Below the pieces are notes generated by a model. It searched no databases. It saw nothing but the letters and a program-made list of their open reading frames with translations, and was not told the origin of the DNA. A DNA stretch of 23,044 nt from Adlercreutzia shanghongiae (GTDB lineage: Bacteria; Actinomycetota; Coriobacteriia; Coriobacteriales; Eggerthellaceae), in assembly GCF_035830635.1 (NCBI RefSeq), contig NZ_JAYMFI010000027.1, forward strand, positions 1 to 23,044, read 5' to 3'. The translations under genes and the position numbers were made by a program. Below are positions 21,679 to 23,044 of the stretch, in pieces (position 1 is the first letter of the stretch; every line of letters starts with the position of its first letter).

Positions 21679-22497
21679 ATGAAACTGAAGAATGTGGGAT
21701 GGGTGGCCTTGTCGGGTTTGTTTGCCATGAGCCTCGCGGGCTGCGCGACCCAGCCCGGCCAGCCCGCCCCCGCCGGCTCCGAGCAGGCAGTCGAGCAGGC
21801 CGAGAACCAGGGCCCTGCAGCCGAGCAGGCCGCGGTGGACCAGCAAGCCGACGCGCAGACCGCCGAGCAGGAGGCCGCCAACCCGGCCGAGCTGCAGATT
21901 GTCGACTCCGGCTGGTTCGCCGCCGACAACGGCATGGTGGACTTCGCCGTTCAGGTGCAGAATCCCAACCATACCGTTGAGGCGGTCGACCCCGTCATCG
22001 AGGTCGTGGGCAAAGACGATGCTGGTAACGTGATCTTCGACGAGACCATCGAGACGCCCGGCGTGCTGCCTGACTCCACGTACTATTACTCTTACGTGGC
22101 CGGCTCCACGGCCGGCAGCTCTGCTAATGCTACCGAAGTCGTGAAGCCCTCGACCGTCGACTTCTCTATCACCACGCCTGCGGACTCTTGGAAGGCCACC
22201 GACCAGAAGCTGGCCGATGTGTATACCGTGCAGGATAACGGCGCGGCCGACACCCAGTTCGGCGCCAAGGAGTTCACGGGCACGGTAACGGCCTCCGAGA
22301 CCCTTGACGGTGCCACGCAGTCGCGCGTCGACGTGGTGCTGCTCGATGCGGACGGCCATATTGAGGGCGGCTACTTCAAGATCGTCGATACCGAGCCCGG
22401 CCAGGCTGCCGACTACGACATCTACGCCGTGGGCGCTCCGGAATACGCGAGCTACGCCGTGTACGCCAGCCCCTGGGCCGAGGAGGCAGCCGCATAA
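21679..22497 (+). CDS. Lipoprotein with FxLYD-like beta-sandwich domain
   Basis: 272 residues from ATG 21679, chosen because the signal peptide KNVGWVALSGLFAMSLAGC then begins at the N-terminus and ends in lipobox LAGC (C22). A low-complexity Gln/Ala/Glu-rich linker (about 24-70) is followed by a domain (about 73-165) with VDSGWF...VDFAVQVQNPN...VIEVVGKDDAGNVI, the rhythm of FxLYD-type domains, and a second beta-rich half (about 170-272). It is probably a surface-exposed binding protein; its function is unknown. It stands alone, with a palindromic terminator array after it. Confidence 0.8.
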   Translation: MKLKNVGWVALSGLFAMSLAGCATQPGQPAPAGSEQAVEQAENQGPAAEQAAVDQQADAQTAEQEAANPAELQIVDSGWFAADNGMVDFAVQVQNPNHTVEAVDPVIEVVGKDDAGNVIFDETIETPGVLPDSTYYYSYVAGSTAGSSANATEVVKPSTVDFSITTPADSWKATDQKLADVYTVQDNGAADTQFGAKEFTGTVTASETLDGATQSRVDVVLLDADGHIEGGYFKIVDTEPGQAADYDIYAVGAPEYASYAVYASPWAEEAAA

Positions 22498-22523
22498 ACG
22501 CTGGGCGACAGAGTGAACTTCCG

Positions 22524-22664
22524 TAGGGGGCGACTTCAGTCGCCCCCTGTTTTTGTCATGCGTTTTGTTCCGCTTGAGAGGGCCGACTGAAGTCGGCCCC
22601 TACGGGGATGGGCTTTGTCGTGCGTTCAGTTCGACTTGATAGGGGCGAACTAAAGTCCGCCTCT
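22524..22664 (+). repeat. Three palindromic repeat units; first acts as terminator
   Basis: Unit 1 (about 22524-22549): AGGGGGCGACT and AGTCGCCCCCT, followed by GTTTTT, a good terminator for the lipoprotein gene. Unit 2 (22579-22600): GGGCCGACT, GA, AGTCGGCCC. Unit 3 (22641-22664): AGGGGCGAACT paired imperfectly with AGTCCGCCTCT. Centres are near 22536, 22589 and 22652. Units 2 and 3 also share flanks (CTACGG after, CTTGA before), so this is a 63-bp repeat with a palindromic core. Confidence 0.75.
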
Positions 22665-22778
22665 ACGGCGGTGAGGTTTGTCTTGCTTGGGAGCGGTTTA
22701 AAAGGGATTAGGCAGATGGCGGCACAAAAATAAACCGAGTCTTGTCTTTTCGTTTTCTCCGGACTCGATAGAGTGGAT

Positions 22779-22814
22779 GCCAAGGGCGGCTCATTGTGCC
22801 AAGCCGTCCTTGGC
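22779..22814 (+). promoter_or_regulatory. Leader hairpin upstream of carbamate kinase gene
   Basis: GCCAAGGGCGGCT (22779-22791) pairs with AGCCGTCCTTGGC (22802-22814) along 13 positions with one G-U, loop of 10 nt, followed by GTTTAAGTT. It ends 40 nt before the start codon. CGAGTC/GACTCG (22736-22741 and 22762-22767) is a smaller stem upstream. It may be an attenuator or mRNA-stability element. The rest of 22665-22854 shows nothing else. Confidence 0.55.
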
Positions 22815-22854
22815 GTTTAAGTTGCGATTTGCTAAACGAGAAAGTGAGACAACC

Positions 22855-23044
22855 ATGCCTTACCAGAAAGGACCCGGCAAGACCGTCGTCATCGCCCTGG
22901 GCGGCAACGCCCTCGGCAACACCCCCCAGGAGCAGCTCGAGCTGGTGCAGAACACCGCCAAGCACATCGTCGACATGATCGAGGAGGGCACCAACGTCGT
23001 CGTCTCCCACGGCAACGGCCCCCAGGTCGGCATGATCAACAACG
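22855..23044 (+). CDS. arcC: Carbamate kinase (5' part; continues past window)
   Basis: 63 residues are visible before the window ends. VVIALGGNALGN and VVVSHGNGPQVGMI are the N-terminal nucleotide- and carbamoyl-phosphate-binding motifs of carbamate kinases of the amino acid kinase fold. The enzyme makes ATP from carbamoyl phosphate and ADP in the cytoplasm, usually the last step of the arginine deiminase or a related pathway. The RBS is weak (GAGAAAGTGAG). No other pathway gene is in the window, so the rest may lie to the right. Confidence 0.93.
   Translation, partial: MPYQKGPGKTVVIALGGNALGNTPQEQLELVQNTAKHIVDMIEEGTNVVVSHGNGPQVGMINN

Overview
The window looks like chromosomal DNA of a high-GC anaerobic actinobacterium, most likely Coriobacteriia/Eggerthellaceae. 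This is inferred from the GC-rich codon use, several predicted exported lipoproteins with Gram-positive-type lipoboxes, and above all from NrfA-like multihaem cytochromes paired with haem-binding sensor kinases. No ribosomal or other taxonomic marker is present, so the family assignment is an inference.

Layout. (1) Positions 1-1245, minus strand: a DUF4143-type AAA ATPase running off the left edge, preceded by four 23-bp iterons and a second, looser repeat set. (2) Positions 1530-8503: an OmpR-type two-component system (minus strand) divergent from a three-gene operon encoding a VTC-domain (polyphosphate-polymerase-like) protein, a DUF4956 membrane protein and a large beta-helix carbohydrate-binding lipoprotein. 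Between the divergent genes lies a mirror-image pair of 11-bp-spaced direct repeats, each next to a -10-like hexamer. A 207-nt near-complete palindrome sits between the second and third operon genes. (3) Positions 8679-10088: a DHA2-like MFS transporter. (4) Positions 10318-18984: two paralogous modules in tandem. Each has a membrane histidine kinase with a Tll0287-like extracytoplasmic domain carrying one CxxCH haem motif, then an OmpR-type response regulator overlapping it by ATGA, then a gap of about 130 nt, then a five-haem NrfA-like lipoprotein (CxxCK plus four CxxCH). The second module is led by an exported DUF6273-like protein whose stop codon overlaps the kinase start. Each cytochrome gene is followed by an intrinsic terminator. 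(5) Positions 19239-20449: a branched-chain aminotransferase overlapping a TrpR-like YerC protein. (6) Positions 20450-21678: a 1.2-kb stretch with no convincing gene but many inverted repeats and hairpins, including a candidate small RNA. (7) Positions 21679-22497: a lipoprotein, followed by a three-copy palindromic repeat array. (8) Position 22855 to the right edge: the start of a carbamate kinase gene behind a strong leader hairpin.

How it may work together. The most interesting system is the doubled sensor-cytochrome module. An outward-facing c-haem sensor is co-encoded with its regulator, and the likely target is the adjacent five-haem reductase, which keeps the lysine-ligated haem and the distal histidines of NrfA but lacks the tyrosine and calcium-site pattern next to haem 3. 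This suggests substrate-specific anaerobic respiration in which each reductase has its own sensor. The second candidate system is the VTC/DUF4956/beta-helix operon under a divergent two-component system with a mirrored operator.
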